Both the position numbers and the translations under genes were made by a program. The notes under the pieces were generated by a model. The model did no database searches and was not told the DNA's origin. It saw only the letters and a list, made by a program, of their open reading frames with translations. Positions 18,978 to 28,129 of a stretch of DNA of 64,000 bases are shown here, one piece after another (position 1 is the first letter of the stretch; every line of letters begins with the position of its first letter). This DNA comes from Ureibacillus thermophilus (GTDB taxonomy: Bacteria; Bacillota; Bacilli; Bacillales_A; Planococcaceae), in NCBI RefSeq assembly GCF_004331915.1, contig NZ_CP036528.1:1192567-1256566 (forward strand), given 5' to 3'.

Positions 18978-19802
18978 CTAGAATGAATAGGACGATTGCT
19001 TGAGCCTCCAGAAGGTAACAGCATTGTTGGAAATGCGTTCAATTTTTTGCTGAAGCATTCGTTTTTTCAATTCTCTCTCTGCATCATTCATGGATATTGA
19101 ATAAATGCTTGCCACCTCATAGGTTGTTAAACATTGAAAACGTTGGAATAGTTCTTCAAAAGTTGGCAACGGTTTGCTTACAATTTCTTCATCCAACATT
19201 TCTTGCAAGATTTGTACATAAATTTCATAGGAATACATTCCACTGACTTTTAATCCTTCATCTTCAATGCATTCATTAAAGAACACAATGCTTGGAACTT
19301 CATCAATTTCCATTTCTCTTGTAATGTAGAGATCGCATTGAAAGGCGCGCACCGCTTCTTTAGAACCGAAATCTTTAATAAATTCTTCTTGGTCTAACTT
19401 TGCTTCCTTTGCAATTTCAATTAAAGCGGTATAGGAATGAACATTTTTTGTTTCCAGTAATGCATGTTCCTGAAGCTTGCGAATGTATCGATAGGCAGCT
19501 TTTTTTCCTTGCAATTCAGCTGCTTTGATGGCAAGTGAGGGTAAGGCAGGATGAGTAATATCCACATCAGCACCTGTCAAGCACCCTTTAATGCGCCGAG
19601 TCACACAATTTAAAGTTGTTAATTGTGTGCTTAGTACATATCTCCAAGTGAAATAATGTTCATATTCCAATTGAAGCTTTTTTAACATCGACTGCAATTT
19701 GAAGGCATTTGGACAAAGCGGGTCAATAAAAATGTATAATTCAATTGGTTTTGTCGTTTTCTCGGATGCTACAGGTTCTGACAAAAGCTGGATATTATTC
19801 AA
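18978..19802 (-). CDS. spxH: SpxH/YjbH, adaptor for Spx degradation
   Basis: A DsbA-fold adaptor that presents Spx to ClpXP. The 274-aa product has a thioredoxin-like N-terminal segment (IELYIFIDPLCPNAFKLQ). Its usual CPEC-type motif reads CPNA, so the second Cys is missing. The C-terminal half (LPTFEELFQRFQCLTTYEVASIYS) fits the family. The start overlaps the yjbI stop by 4 nt (ATGA), so the two are coupled. The pairing of a truncated haemoglobin with SpxH is conserved in Bacillales. Confidence 0.85.
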   Translation of the reverse strand: MNNIQLLSEPVASEKTTKPIELYIFIDPLCPNAFKLQSMLKKLQLEYEHYFTWRYVLSTQLTTLNCVTRRIKGCLTGADVDITHPALPSLAIKAAELQGKKAAYRYIRKLQEHALLETKNVHSYTALIEIAKEAKLDQEEFIKDFGSKEAVRAFQCDLYITREMEIDEVPSIVFFNECIEDEGLKVSGMYSYEIYVQILQEMLDEEIVSKPLPTFEELFQRFQCLTTYEVASIYSISMNDAERELKKRMLQQKIERISNNAVTFWRLKQSSYSF

Positions 19803-20200
19803 TCGAATCCCCCCTCATCCTCGTTCGGAGAATTAATCATATGATGCGCTGTTAACACAAGACGTTTAAAATATTGTTCACGAAATGGTCCTTCCAGTCC
19901 AACTTCATCCATCGCTTCACTCATGCATTCCAACCAAGCCTGCGCATGATCGGGCGTAATTTTAAACCGCATATGCCTTGCTTTCATCATCGGATGACCA
20001 TGTTCCTGCGTATATAAATTCGGTCCGCCTAGATATTGTGTTTGAAATTGAATTTGTTTGCGGATCGTTTCTGTTAAATCCTCAGGAAATAAAGGGCGGA
20101 GTAATGGATGTTTGTCAACCCGTTTATAAAAAGCGTGAATCAGTTCTTTTAACTTTTCAGCACCAATTTCCTCATAAGGAATCTTGTATTTTTGATTCAT
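19799..20200 (-). CDS. yjbI: Truncated haemoglobin YjbI (group II)
   Basis: A small haem protein linked to oxygen/NO handling. The start was set at the ATG at 20200 with AAAGGAG in front, giving 133 aa starting MNQKYKIPYEEIG, the family length; the frame continues upstream without support. Family motifs: FYKRVDKHPLLRPLFPEDL, FQTQYLGGPNLYTQEHGHPM and ARHMRFKIT, the latter two around the proximal His and haem pocket. It is coupled to spxH. Confidence 0.9.
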   Translation of the reverse strand: MNQKYKIPYEEIGAEKLKELIHAFYKRVDKHPLLRPLFPEDLTETIRKQIQFQTQYLGGPNLYTQEHGHPMMKARHMRFKITPDHAQAWLECMSEAMDEVGLEGPFREQYFKRLVLTAHHMINSPNEDEGGFD

Positions 20201-20360
20201 CGGTGTAAACTCCTTTATCCACTTTTCCGCATATGCGAAATTGTGAGCGAAATATGAAGACCTTTCTTTGATATTAAACATTCTAACAACGACAAGGCAT
20301 TTTCTCAAACAAATCGCTTAAAGCAAGTAATGATAAATTAGGAGAAATCTAAAAAATAAA

Positions 20361-21074
20361 TCAAGTTACTAAGTTTCTATAGTAATTGAGAACTTTCTTT
20401 ACATAGTTTTGAGTTTCTTTAAATGGTGGAATGCCTCCATATTTTTTTACATTTCCTGGACCTGCATTATAAGCAGCTAAAGCCAATTCCACATCATCGT
20501 TAAATTGATCAAGCATTTGGCGCAAATATTTTGTCCCGCCCATAATATTTTGTTCAGGGTCTGTTAAATTGGTAACTCCTAAATATTTCGCGGTGCCAGG
20601 CATAAGCTGCATCAGCCCTGTAGCCCCAGCAGAACTTACCGCATTTGGGTTGAAATTGGACTCCTGTTTAATCACAGCAAGAATCAATTTTTCCGGAACG
20701 CCATATTTGGCAGAAGCTTTTTTTACAATATCAAGATAGTTGCTATTCGTTGAAATGGTTCCGGCGGTTTCAGCTGTGGATGAATCATTGTTAAAAAGTT
20801 TTTCGTAGGCTTTTGTTATGTAATGATTTGGATTTGATAATAAATAATTGGATAAGTAATTTTTTACGTCATCATCTAATCCGTTTGTTGTTGAAAAGTC
20901 GTCAATCGCTTCTAAAATGGCTTCTTTCGAATTGCCGCTTATTTCCGATTGGGACAAAATGTCGGTCAAAATTTCTGCAAATAAACTGTCTCCGCTTGAT
21001 GAATTGACGGAAGAGCTGTCAAGAGAACGCAGCGCATCAATTTCTAAGATGGTTTTCATAATTGCAGCTTCCAT
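20361..21074 (-). CDS. yjbJ: Lytic transglycosylase-like protein YjbJ/CwlQ
   Basis: SLT-domain muramidase/transglycosylase of 237 aa. The catalytic Glu sits in [12 protein letters not shown] (about residue 147), followed by [14 protein letters not shown] and [16 protein letters not shown], the three signature blocks of SLT family 1. The first 110 residues are a low-similarity Ser-rich region. No signal peptide is seen, as in B. subtilis YjbJ. The start codon abuts the yjbK stop (TGA ATG), with GGGGG upstream. Confidence 0.85.
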   Translation of the reverse strand: MEAAIMKTILEIDALRSLDSSSVNSSSGDSLFAEILTDILSQSEISGNSKEAILEAIDDFSTTNGLDDDVKNYLSNYLLSNPNHYITKAYEKLFNNDSSTAETAGTISTNSNYLDIVKKASAKYGVPEKLILAVIKQESNFNPNAVSSAGATGLMQLMPGTAKYLGVTNLTDPEQNIMGGTKYLRQMLDQFNDDVELALAAYNAGPGNVKKYGGIPPFKETQNYVKKVLNYYRNLVT

Positions 21075-21668
21075 TCACTGTTCCCCCTTTCTCTCTTGGA
21101 AAGCTTTCATAAAGCGTGCGATTTTTTTATCAGCCGTTTGGATGTTAATGTTTCGTTCTTTTAAGAAGGATAAAAATTGTTCTCTCCCTAGAGAGGAATC
21201 TTTTGTTTCATATTCTACCTCATAATCGTCGCAGTGCAAATAGAAGGAGTGATCAAATACAAGAATTCCATCTTGATATGGAACCTCCACCCGATCAGTC
21301 GTTAAGGTTCCAAAGAGTCTTAATTCTTCGATTGGCACCTGTAATTGGATAAGCCGCTCCTTGACGGAAGGGGCTGCAAAACCTTTTCCTGCAAGCATTT
21401 CATCCCTTTGTTGTTCCGTTAAAACATCCGTTGTTTCCAGGTGGATGTGTTCATCCCTTTGCTCCTTTAAAGTGCATACAATTTTTTGATTTTGTTGCCG
21501 TATGCGAAGAGCGCTTGATAATTTTTTTAAGTGCCATTCTTTTGTATCAAAATAATGGTTCACTTGCCTGTGGATTTGGTGGGGTTCAATATTGAATTCT
21601 TCCAATAATTGTTCATATTGTTTCTTCGTTAAAACATTTTTAAATTCAATTTCGTATTCTTGGCTCAT
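21075..21668 (-). CDS. yjbK: CYTH-domain protein YjbK
   Basis: A triphosphate-tunnel-fold (CYTH) phosphatase-like protein of 197 aa. The N-terminal ExExK signature is present as EIEFK (YEIEFKNVLT), and alternating charged beta strands follow (ALRIRQQNQKIVCTLKEQ; VEVPYQDGILVFD; DYEVEYETK). The substrate of YjbK proteins is not settled. It is transcribed with yjbJ and divergently from yjbL. AAAGGA precedes the ATG. Confidence 0.85.
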   Translation of the reverse strand: MSQEYEIEFKNVLTKKQYEQLLEEFNIEPHQIHRQVNHYFDTKEWHLKKLSSALRIRQQNQKIVCTLKEQRDEHIHLETTDVLTEQQRDEMLAGKGFAAPSVKERLIQLQVPIEELRLFGTLTTDRVEVPYQDGILVFDHSFYLHCDDYEVEYETKDSSLGREQFLSFLKERNINIQTADKKIARFMKAFQERKGEQ

Positions 21669-21770
21669 TCGATTGTTCCTTTCATTATTGGATTTTCGAA
21701 AGCTTTTTATCGAAAAAAGTTGTTGCTATGTTAAAATATGAGAAGAAATAGTTGGAAAGGATTGTTATCA

Positions 21771-22157
21771 ATGCGCAATGTATTTATAATCGATGATTTT
21801 CGTTTTGAAGATGGCGATCTTTATTTTAGTTTAAACGAAAGTCATGGGGAAATACAAATTCAGCCAGCTGGACAAGTGTTGACAGATTCCGATTCTATTG
21901 CATTTATCTACGTGGTGGATGAAGGCAATGAATATGGCTATTTGCAATTTCCAAAAAAAGTTTGGAGCGCCCTTGTAATGATTTTAAAAACAAAAAAGGA
22001 TCCTTTATTAAGATTCAATAATGGTGAATCCATTTTATTACATAATTTCGCAAATGAATTAGAAATGCTCGTTTTTAACATTCAAGGAAACGGCAATTAC
22101 GGAGAAGCCTTTGTGCAAGCTGTAGAAGAAACTTTCAAAGAAATATTGGAGCAATAA
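21771..22157 (+). CDS. yjbL: YjbL-like conserved protein
   Basis: 128 aa starting MRNVFIIDDFRFEDGDLYF, chosen because AAAGGA lies at the right distance; a longer frame upstream has no ribosome site. It is acidic, with no membrane segment. Its place between yjbK and relQ identifies it as YjbL; function unknown. Confidence 0.7.
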   Translation: MRNVFIIDDFRFEDGDLYFSLNESHGEIQIQPAGQVLTDSDSIAFIYVVDEGNEYGYLQFPKKVWSALVMILKTKKDPLLRFNNGESILLHNFANELEMLVFNIQGNGNYGEAFVQAVEETFKEILEQ

Positions 22158-22191
22158 ATCGTTTTGGATTGAGCATTGGGGGGGATCTTAA

Positions 22192-22857
22192 ATGGGGCAA
22201 TGGGAACGTTTTTTAGAGCCTTATAAACAAGCAGTAGACGAGTTAAAAGTAAAATTGCGCGGAATGCGGTCCCAATTTACGACAGAAGGGATGACATCAC
22301 CCATTGAATTTGTCACTGGCCGGGTAAAACCGTTGGCAAGCATTTACGATAAAAGCGTTGAAAAGGGAATTCCTTTCGAGCCTTCCGATGAATTGGCAAG
22401 AGTGCTTCAAGATATCGCAGGCATCCGCATTATGTGCCAGTTTGTTGATGATATAGCCACGGTCGTTAATTTAATTCGCCAGAGGGATGATTTAAAAATC
22501 ATCGAAGAAAAGGATTATATTACGAATAAAAAACCAAGCGGCTACCGCTCTTATCATATGATTGCTGAATATCCGGTGGAAACGGTAAAAGGCAAAAAAA
22601 CGGTGCTTGTAGAAATTCAAATTCGTACATTGGCTATGAATTTTTGGGCATCAATCGAACATTCTTTAAATTATAAATATAAGGGCGATTTCCCAGAAGA
22701 AATAAAATTGCGTTTGAAACGCGCCGCCGAAGCTGCTTTTCAACTAGATGAAGAAATGTCATCCATCAGACATGAAATTCAGGAAGCCCAAGCTTTTTTT
22801 AGCGAAATCAAGGAAGCGCAAAATCCAAAGATCCGAGAGGAAAAGGAGCGTGAATAG
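22192..22857 (+). CDS. relQ: Small alarmone synthetase RelQ/SasB
   Basis: Makes (p)ppGpp from ATP and GDP/GTP without a hydrolase domain. The 221-aa product shows the synthetase motifs [41 protein letters not shown] and [22 protein letters not shown]-terminal helix (about 180-215) would form the tetramer interface seen in this family. GGGGGGG precedes the ATG. nadK begins one base after its stop, so the two are co-translated. Confidence 0.92.
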   Translation: MGQWERFLEPYKQAVDELKVKLRGMRSQFTTEGMTSPIEFVTGRVKPLASIYDKSVEKGIPFEPSDELARVLQDIAGIRIMCQFVDDIATVVNLIRQRDDLKIIEEKDYITNKKPSGYRSYHMIAEYPVETVKGKKTVLVEIQIRTLAMNFWASIEHSLNYKYKGDFPEEIKLRLKRAAEAAFQLDEEMSSIRHEIQEAQAFFSEIKEAQNPKIREEKERE

Positions 22858-22858
22858 T

Positions 22859-23653
22859 TTGAAGTTTTCCATTCAATCACGCAATGATTCACAGTCAAAT
22901 GAATTAAAAGAATTGGCAACGAATTATCTGCAAGATTTTGGCTTAATTTTGGATGAAAATGAACCGGATATTGTAATATCCATTGGTGGGGATGGCACCC
23001 TTTTACATGCTTTCCACAACCATACCAATCGCTTGGATAGAGTGGCGTTTGTAGGGATTCATACAGGACATTTAGGGTTTTATGCCGACTGGAAGCCATC
23101 TGAACTGGAAAAGTTAGTGTTATGCATTGCAAAAAATCAATATCGAGTCGTTGAATATCCGCTTTTAGAAGTGACTGTGTGCAATAGCCAATCTGAAATC
23201 AGCACATATCTAGCGCTGAATGAAGCAACGATTAAATCGCCAAGTGTGACCCTTGTGATGGATGTTTATTTAAACGATCGCCATTTTGAGCGTTTCCGCG
23301 GCGACGGTTTATGCATTTCCACTCCATCGGGAAGCACCGCTTATAATAAAGCGCTGGGCGGTGCCATCATCCATCCAACTTTGCATGCAATTCAATTGAC
23401 GGAAATGGCATCCATCAACAACCGGGTATTCCGTACAATCGGCTCCCCTCTCGTCTTACCTGCTCATCACACATGCAAACTGAAGCCGGTCAAACATCAA
23501 ATGTTTACGATGACTGTTGACCATCTCCAATTAGATCATACGGAATTGGATCATGTCGTTTTTAAAGTGGCGAAAGAGAAAGTGCGATTTGCCAGATTCC
23601 GTCCGTTTCCGTTCTGGGAAAGGGTTCATGATTCCTTCATTGCGAGCGAGTGA
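22859..23653 (+). CDS. nadK: NAD kinase
   Basis: Phosphorylates NAD to NADP. The GGDG motif is in [14 protein letters not shown] and the substrate region in [28 protein letters not shown]. The start is set at the TTG at 22859 (LKFSIQSRN), which lines up with the MKF start of the Bacillus homologue and has AGGAG 10 nt upstream. A GTG at 22850 is only one base from that site and is unlikely. Length is 264 aa. The stop overlaps the next gene. Confidence 0.92.
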   Translation: MKFSIQSRNDSQSNELKELATNYLQDFGLILDENEPDIVISIGGDGTLLHAFHNHTNRLDRVAFVGIHTGHLGFYADWKPSELEKLVLCIAKNQYRVVEYPLLEVTVCNSQSEISTYLALNEATIKSPSVTLVMDVYLNDRHFERFRGDGLCISTPSGSTAYNKALGGAIIHPTLHAIQLTEMASINNRVFRTIGSPLVLPAHHTCKLKPVKHQMFTMTVDHLQLDHTELDHVVFKVAKEKVRFARFRPFPFWERVHDSFIASE

Positions 23654-24549
23654 TGCAGATGACGTTTAAATTGCAATTTCAAGCTATGGAAGACGGAGAG
23701 TTGCTAAGAGAGGCGATTTATAAGCAGGAAATTTCCAGCAGAGCGTTAACAGACATTAAATATCGCGGCGGAAAGATTTTAGTCAATGGCGAAGAAAAAA
23801 ATGTGCGGCACATCCTTTCAAAAGGAGATGAAATAACGATCATTTTTCCAGAAGAACAGGCGAGCGAACATCTTCAGCCGGAGCATGGAGAAATGAACAT
23901 CGTTTATGAAGATGAGGCCTTGTTAATCATCGATAAACCGCCGTTTATGAATACTATTCCATCACGGGAACATCCGACAGGTAGCATTGCTAATTTTGTG
24001 TACGGTTATTTCAAAGAACGAGGGATTGATTCCACCATTCATGTCGTTACAAGATTAGATCGGGATACTTCCGGCCTTGTATGCATCGCCAAACACCGGC
24101 ATATTCACCATCTAATGAGTTTACAGCTCGAACAAGGGCTGGTGAAAAAGGAATATGAAGCGATTGTACATGGGCATATCTCAACGGATGTTTCCATCAT
24201 ACTTCCTATTGCCCGCAAAAGTTCTAGCATCATTGAAAGGGAAGTAAGAGAAGATGGCCAGTTTGCTCACACGGAAGTGAAAGTGTTAAAACATTTCCTT
24301 TATCAAAAAGAGCCGCTCTCCCATGTTCGGATAAAATTGCATACAGGGAGAACCCATCAAATCCGAGTTCATATGTCCCATATCGGGCACCCGCTTATCG
24401 GCGATGATCTTTATGGAGGAAGTAAAGAATTGTACGATCGTCAAGCCCTCCATTGTGTCCGTTTGGAATTTTTCCATCCGTTCACTAGAGAAAAAATTAT
24501 TTTTACAAGTGAAATAGTTGAATCAATGAAAAAAATAATCCATAATTAG
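23653..24549 (+). CDS. yjbO: RluA-family pseudouridine synthase YjbO
   Basis: Isomerises specific uridines in RNA, probably rRNA. An N-terminal S4-like RNA-binding part (about 15-70) is followed by the catalytic domain with the Asp in RLDRDTSGLV and the RTHQIRVHMSHIGHPLIGDDLYG block. The start could be the ATG at 23653 (TGATG overlap with nadK) or the ATG two codons later. It closes the yjbL-relQ-nadK-yjbO block. Confidence 0.88.
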   Translation: MQMTFKLQFQAMEDGELLREAIYKQEISSRALTDIKYRGGKILVNGEEKNVRHILSKGDEITIIFPEEQASEHLQPEHGEMNIVYEDEALLIIDKPPFMNTIPSREHPTGSIANFVYGYFKERGIDSTIHVVTRLDRDTSGLVCIAKHRHIHHLMSLQLEQGLVKKEYEAIVHGHISTDVSIILPIARKSSSIIEREVREDGQFAHTEVKVLKHFLYQKEPLSHVRIKLHTGRTHQIRVHMSHIGHPLIGDDLYGGSKELYDRQALHCVRLEFFHPFTREKIIFTSEIVESMKKIIHN

Positions 24550-24582
24550 ATGTTCGAAGTTTTCGAGCATCTTTTAATTTTT
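24549..24582 (+). terminator. Terminator after yjbO
   Basis: Hairpin AGATGtTCGA-agtttt-CGAgCATCT followed by TTTAATTTTTT. Confidence 0.7.
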
Positions 24583-24671
24583 TATAAAAAAAGATTTTCA
24601 TAAAAAATTCTATTGTCGCAAGGAAAATTGCAACCTATTATTGAATTGAGGCTTGAGAGGAGGGGGACAAA

Positions 24672-26045
24672 ATGATCGAAGAAAAAGATGAAAGACGGGA
24701 TGTTTCTTTTGATGAAGATCAATTAATCCGATGGTTAATTGATGAAAATATTGATGAATTCCGTAAAGATTTTTTATCCATGCATGCGTATGATCAAGCA
24801 AAATTTTATGTAAAGGTTGGACCTGACATACGCAAGATTATGTATCATTTTTTGTCTCCCGAGGAAATGGCGGAAATTTATGAAGCCATTGAACTTGACG
24901 ACGAAGAAATTGAATATTTTATTAAAGAAATGGATCCGAATTATGCAGCGAAAATGCTGTCTTATATGTATACAGATGACGTAGTGGACGTATTAACTGA
25001 GCTGGACGAAGATGATCGGGACAGTTTTCTTGAATTAATGGATGAGGAAATGGCGGAAGAAATTACCGAATTGATGGGGTATGAAAAATATACTGCCGGC
25101 TCCCTCATGACAACAGAGTATGTATCCATTCAAGAGAATTCAACGGTGCGTTCAGCCATGAATGTGCTTCGTCGAGAGGCGCCTAATGCGGAAACGATTT
25201 ATTATGTTTTTGTAGTCGATGAAAACCATCGTTTAACAGGTGTCATCTCTTTAAGAGATCTGATTGTTGCCGAAGAAGATACATTAATTCGCGATATTAT
25301 GAACGAAAGGGTCGTATATGCAAAGGTAACAGATGACCAAGAAAAAATCGCCCAAATTTTTAAAGACTATAATTTCTTAGCTTTTCCAGTCGTGGATGAA
25401 GACCTTGTATTGCAAGGGATTATTACAGTTGATGATATCATCGATGTTATGGATGAAGAAGCAAGCGACGACTATTCCAAATTGGCAGGGATTTCTGATA
25501 TTGACGATATTGATGCTGGGCCATTTAAAGCGGCTAAGCAGCGTCTGCCTTGGCTTGTGATGTTGTTATTTTTGGGAATGATTACAGCATCACTGATGGG
25601 ACAGTTTGAAGCGACGTTAGAAAAGGTTGCATTGCTTGCATTATTTATTCCTCTTATTTCTGGAACGAGCGGAAATAGCGGCACACAAGCCTTGGCGGTT
25701 GTTGTCCGAGGGATTGCAACGGGGGAAATTGATGAAAAAAGCAAATTGAAAATGATCTTCCGGGAAATGGGCACTGGTTTGATTACAGGCATTGCTTGTG
25801 GATTAATAGTGGTATTGGTTGTATTTTTATGGAAACATTCCCTTATGATAGGAATGCTTGTTGGAACTGCAATTTGCTGTTCAATATTTGTTGCAACCAT
25901 TGCCGGTTCTTTCATCCCGCTTCTCATTCATAAAATAGGCATTGACCCAGCTGTTGCCTCTGGTCCATTTATTACTACATTAAACGACATTACAAGTATT
26001 TTAATTTATCTAGGACTAGCAACCATGCTGCTTGGCCAACTTTGA
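24672..26045 (+). CDS. mgtE: MgtE magnesium channel
   Basis: Mg2+-gated magnesium channel of 457 aa. The cytoplasmic N domain (about 1-135) contains acidic helices (LDEDDRDSFLELMDEE). Two CBS domains (about 136-260) hold the Mg-sensing sites. A plug helix follows, then five membrane helices with the pore motif PLISGTSGNSGTQ. GGAGGGGGG precedes the ATG. No Mg riboswitch is visible in the 120-base upstream gap. Confidence 0.93.
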   Translation: MIEEKDERRDVSFDEDQLIRWLIDENIDEFRKDFLSMHAYDQAKFYVKVGPDIRKIMYHFLSPEEMAEIYEAIELDDEEIEYFIKEMDPNYAAKMLSYMYTDDVVDVLTELDEDDRDSFLELMDEEMAEEITELMGYEKYTAGSLMTTEYVSIQENSTVRSAMNVLRREAPNAETIYYVFVVDENHRLTGVISLRDLIVAEEDTLIRDIMNERVVYAKVTDDQEKIAQIFKDYNFLAFPVVDEDLVLQGIITVDDIIDVMDEEASDDYSKLAGISDIDDIDAGPFKAAKQRLPWLVMLLFLGMITASLMGQFEATLEKVALLALFIPLISGTSGNSGTQALAVVVRGIATGEIDEKSKLKMIFREMGTGLITGIACGLIVVLVVFLWKHSLMIGMLVGTAICCSIFVATIAGSFIPLLIHKIGIDPAVASGPFITTLNDITSILIYLGLATMLLGQL

Positions 26046-26047
26046 AT

Positions 26048-26090
26048 AAAAAAATCTGCTCTACTTGAAACGTAGGGCAGATTTTTTTCT
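26048..26090 (+). terminator. Terminator of mgtE
   Basis: Hairpin AAAATCTGCtCTAC / GTAGgGCAGATTTT with a T run; it can also act for cotO on the other strand. Confidence 0.8.
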
Positions 26091-26125
26091 TAATAAAATA
26101 GTGTAGGGGAAGTGGACAAAAGGGA

Positions 26126-26467
26126 TTATTTGAATCCTTTGTTCGCGATGGAAATGGATTCTATTTCATTGGCGTTAATGGTCGTGATTTCTTTTTCTGT
26201 ACGAATTTGAATCATAATTCCATCTAATCCTTCAATAAAGCCTGTAATTACTTTTCCATTTGTCAAATGAAAAGTTAAATGGCGTTTTTTTCGTTGGGAC
26301 GGTTGGGAAAAATAATGCAATTGTCTTGCGATCACTGGATTTTTAATGCGTACTGTTCGGGTTATTTCATAAACCGAAGTACTCTCATCAAGACTCTTTT
26401 CCGTATCTTCATCCGTCTCAATGTAATAAAAGGGTGGAGTCTGAATAAATAGTAATGGCTCTTCCAA
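26126..26467 (-). CDS. CotO-like spore coat protein (tentative)
   Basis: 113 aa from a TTG start (LEEPLLFIQTPPFYYIE) with AAAGGATG 8 nt upstream. The opening EPLLFIQ and the C-terminal stretch RHLTFHLTNGKVITGFIEG resemble the ends of the CotO family as I recall it. It lies downstream of a CotZ/CotY-type gene, as cotO neighbours cotZ in B. subtilis. It is about half the length of B. subtilis CotO, so the call is tentative; it may be a morphogenetic coat protein with a shortened middle. Confidence 0.5.
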   Translation of the reverse strand: MEEPLLFIQTPPFYYIETDEDTEKSLDESTSVYEITRTVRIKNPVIARQLHYFSQPSQRKKRHLTFHLTNGKVITGFIEGLDGIMIQIRTEKEITTINANEIESISIANKGFK

Positions 26468-26580
26468 TGATGCACATCCTTTTTTTTCATAAAATATGCG
26501 AATTCGTTTTTTTCGTGACAGATGTCTAATTTAAAACATGTCAACTAAAAAGTTTGGGTGATGAGCCAAATAAAGCAAAA

Positions 26581-26603
26581 AGAAGGAGCGGGTTGCCCCT
26601 TCT
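26581..26603 (-). terminator. Terminator of the cotZ-like gene
   Basis: On the minus strand the hairpin AGAAGGGGC-aaccc-GCTCCTTCT is followed by TTTTGC. Confidence 0.65.
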
Positions 26604-26605
26604 AA

Positions 26606-27124
26606 TTATTTTTTCTTATGATGAATGTTCAAATTTACATCCGCAACGCATTGAATTCCTGTAAAGCGGGACAAATCAACTGTTACGCATGTATCTGTTT
26701 TCTTGAAGTGGTAGAAGTCCATCATACCGCTTGCATCAAGTTCTCCGTCAACTACAGAAAGCGGCTCATATGCTTCGCTTGTTGGAGCAATGGCTCGGAG
26801 CGTTGCACAGCAATCGCCAAACATATCTTCTACTCTGAAGAATGGCGTTTTGTACCATCCATACTCCTTATCAAAGAACATCACTTTAAATGGAGAACCG
26901 TCTTCTGTTAGTAACATGAATACTCTAGTATCTGCATGATTGTTGCATTTTTTGTTGTTGATTCCTCCAAGCGGCTCTAAGAAGCAGCTAGTTCCGCAAG
27001 TATCATCGTCATCATCCACAATATGATTTTGAAGTTCTAAAATTGTCTCTACCACTTCGCAAATGCATCCTTCATGACGACGACCAAAAGATGAACTCTC
27101 AAAATGTTTTCTTCCGCAACCCAT
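26606..27124 (-). CDS. cotZ: CotZ/CotY-family Cys-rich spore coat protein
   Basis: Outer-coat/crust protein that self-assembles through Cys. The 172-aa product starts MGCGRKHFES with GAGGTGA in front; the frame extends upstream without support. Family features: HEGCICEVVETILELQ near the start, FFRVEDMFGDCCATLRAI in the middle and DTCVTVDLSRFTGIQC near the end. On the minus strand 33-41 nt upstream, CATATTGTA (27157-27165) fits the sigma-K -10 consensus CATANNNTA, but no good -35 is seen. It is divergent from the spoVA operon. Confidence 0.85.
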   Translation of the reverse strand: MGCGRKHFESSSFGRRHEGCICEVVETILELQNHIVDDDDDTCGTSCFLEPLGGINNKKCNNHADTRVFMLLTEDGSPFKVMFFDKEYGWYKTPFFRVEDMFGDCCATLRAIAPTSEAYEPLSVVDGELDASGMMDFYHFKKTDTCVTVDLSRFTGIQCVADVNLNIHHKKK

Positions 27125-27225
27125 TATCAATTCACCTCGCTTATTTTTGTTCAATCTACAATATGAAAAAGTGAGAATGACAATCGGGCGAAAGTCTATA
27201 GGCGGATACGTTAGGCAGTTTTTCA

Positions 27226-27256
27226 TGAATAGTTTTTTTTATGAAAACGCATAATG
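27226..27256 (+). promoter_or_regulatory. Sigma-G-like promoter of the short spoVA operon
   Basis: TGAATA, an 18-nt spacer and CATAATG resemble the forespore sigma-G promoter (TGAATA-N17/18-CATACTA). The first gene starts 22 nt later. Confidence 0.5.
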
Positions 27257-27278
27257 ATATTAAAAAGGGGGATGTAAT

Positions 27279-27674
27279 TTGAAAAAATTGGCACTTCCCA
27301 TATTGCTGTTGTTTTTTTTAATGGGATGCAACGATGAAAAAACGCTTGAAGTGAATGCAACGAGCGGGCAAGAAGCGGAAGAAGTAACGACTATACTTGA
27401 AAATGAAAAAGAGATTTACAGCGGAAGGGCCATCTTTGTAGAAGATCAATTATTGGTTGCAGTGCAGGCAAAACCATGGCTCGATTATAAAAAATCAAAA
27501 ATTGAAAAAACTTTAAAAAAGAAGCTGGAAGAATATTTTCCTGAATACGACATCACAGTTTCCTCGGATTACAAACTTTATTGGGAAGCCAAAAAACTTT
27601 TGGATGAAGAAAACAGTGAAAAAGTAAAGGAGAAAGTGGAAAAACTAAAAAAACTGAAGAAGGAGGAAACGTAA
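27279..27674 (+). CDS. YhcN/YlaJ-type sporulation lipoprotein (tentative)
   Basis: 131 aa from a TTG start behind AGGGGGAT. The signal ends in the lipobox LMGC (residues 14-17). The mature part has a VEDQLLVAVQAKPW strand and a long Lys/Glu-rich C-terminal helix (about 95-131). Its position as first gene before spoVAC-AD-AEb, with a TAATG overlap to spoVAC, matches the lipoprotein found with accessory spoVA operons. The family name is inferred from context and layout. Confidence 0.55.
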   Translation: MKKLALPILLLFFLMGCNDEKTLEVNATSGQEAEEVTTILENEKEIYSGRAIFVEDQLLVAVQAKPWLDYKKSKIEKTLKKKLEEYFPEYDITVSSDYKLYWEAKKLLDEENSEKVKEKVEKLKKLKKEET

Positions 27675-28129
27675 TGAATCAGGAACAATTTGAACAAATT
27701 GAACAAGAGATTACTCCCAGCACCCCCTATGTAAAGAATGTGTTAAAGGCATTTTTTGTCGGCGGCCTTATTTGTACAATTGGACATGCTATAACGTATT
27801 TTTACATCATTTATTTTGATTTTACGGAAAAAACGGTAGGAAACCCAAGCGTTGCGACGATGATTTTTCTTTCCATGCTGCTAACAGGTTTTGGATTGTA
27901 CCAAAAGCTCGGCCAATTTGCAGGAGCGGGAAGTGCAGTGCCGGTTTCAGGTTTTGGTAATGCGGTGATTTCCTCAGCCATTGAACATCGAACAGAAGGA
28001 CTTGTGCTTGGAGTGGGAGGCAATATGTTTAAATTAGCAGGTTCCGTCATTTTATTTGGCGTTGCTTCGGCTTTTGTCGTTGCTTTAATTAAACTAATTC
28101 TTGTTACGATGGGTGTTAGCGAATGGTAA
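27674..28129 (+). CDS. spoVAC: SpoVAC, spore Ca-DPA channel subunit
   Basis: Mechanosensitive membrane subunit of the SpoVA complex, which moves Ca-dipicolinate into and out of the spore core. The 151-aa product begins with a soluble stretch, then about four membrane helices with FVGGLICTIGHA and AGAGSAVPVSGFGNAVISSAIEHRTEG (split by loops), diagnostic of SpoVAC. AGGAGG precedes the ATG. The stop overlaps spoVAD by 7 nt. Confidence 0.92.
   Translation: MNQEQFEQIEQEITPSTPYVKNVLKAFFVGGLICTIGHAITYFYIIYFDFTEKTVGNPSVATMIFLSMLLTGFGLYQKLGQFAGAGSAVPVSGFGNAVISSAIEHRTEGLVLGVGGNMFKLAGSVILFGVASAFVVALIKLILVTMGVSEW

Noticed and set aside
22748-22858. Longer N-terminus for NAD kinase from an ATG inside relQ
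   Set aside because: It overlaps relQ by over 100 bases, is highly basic and unlike the family. The TTG at 22859 aligns with the homologue start.
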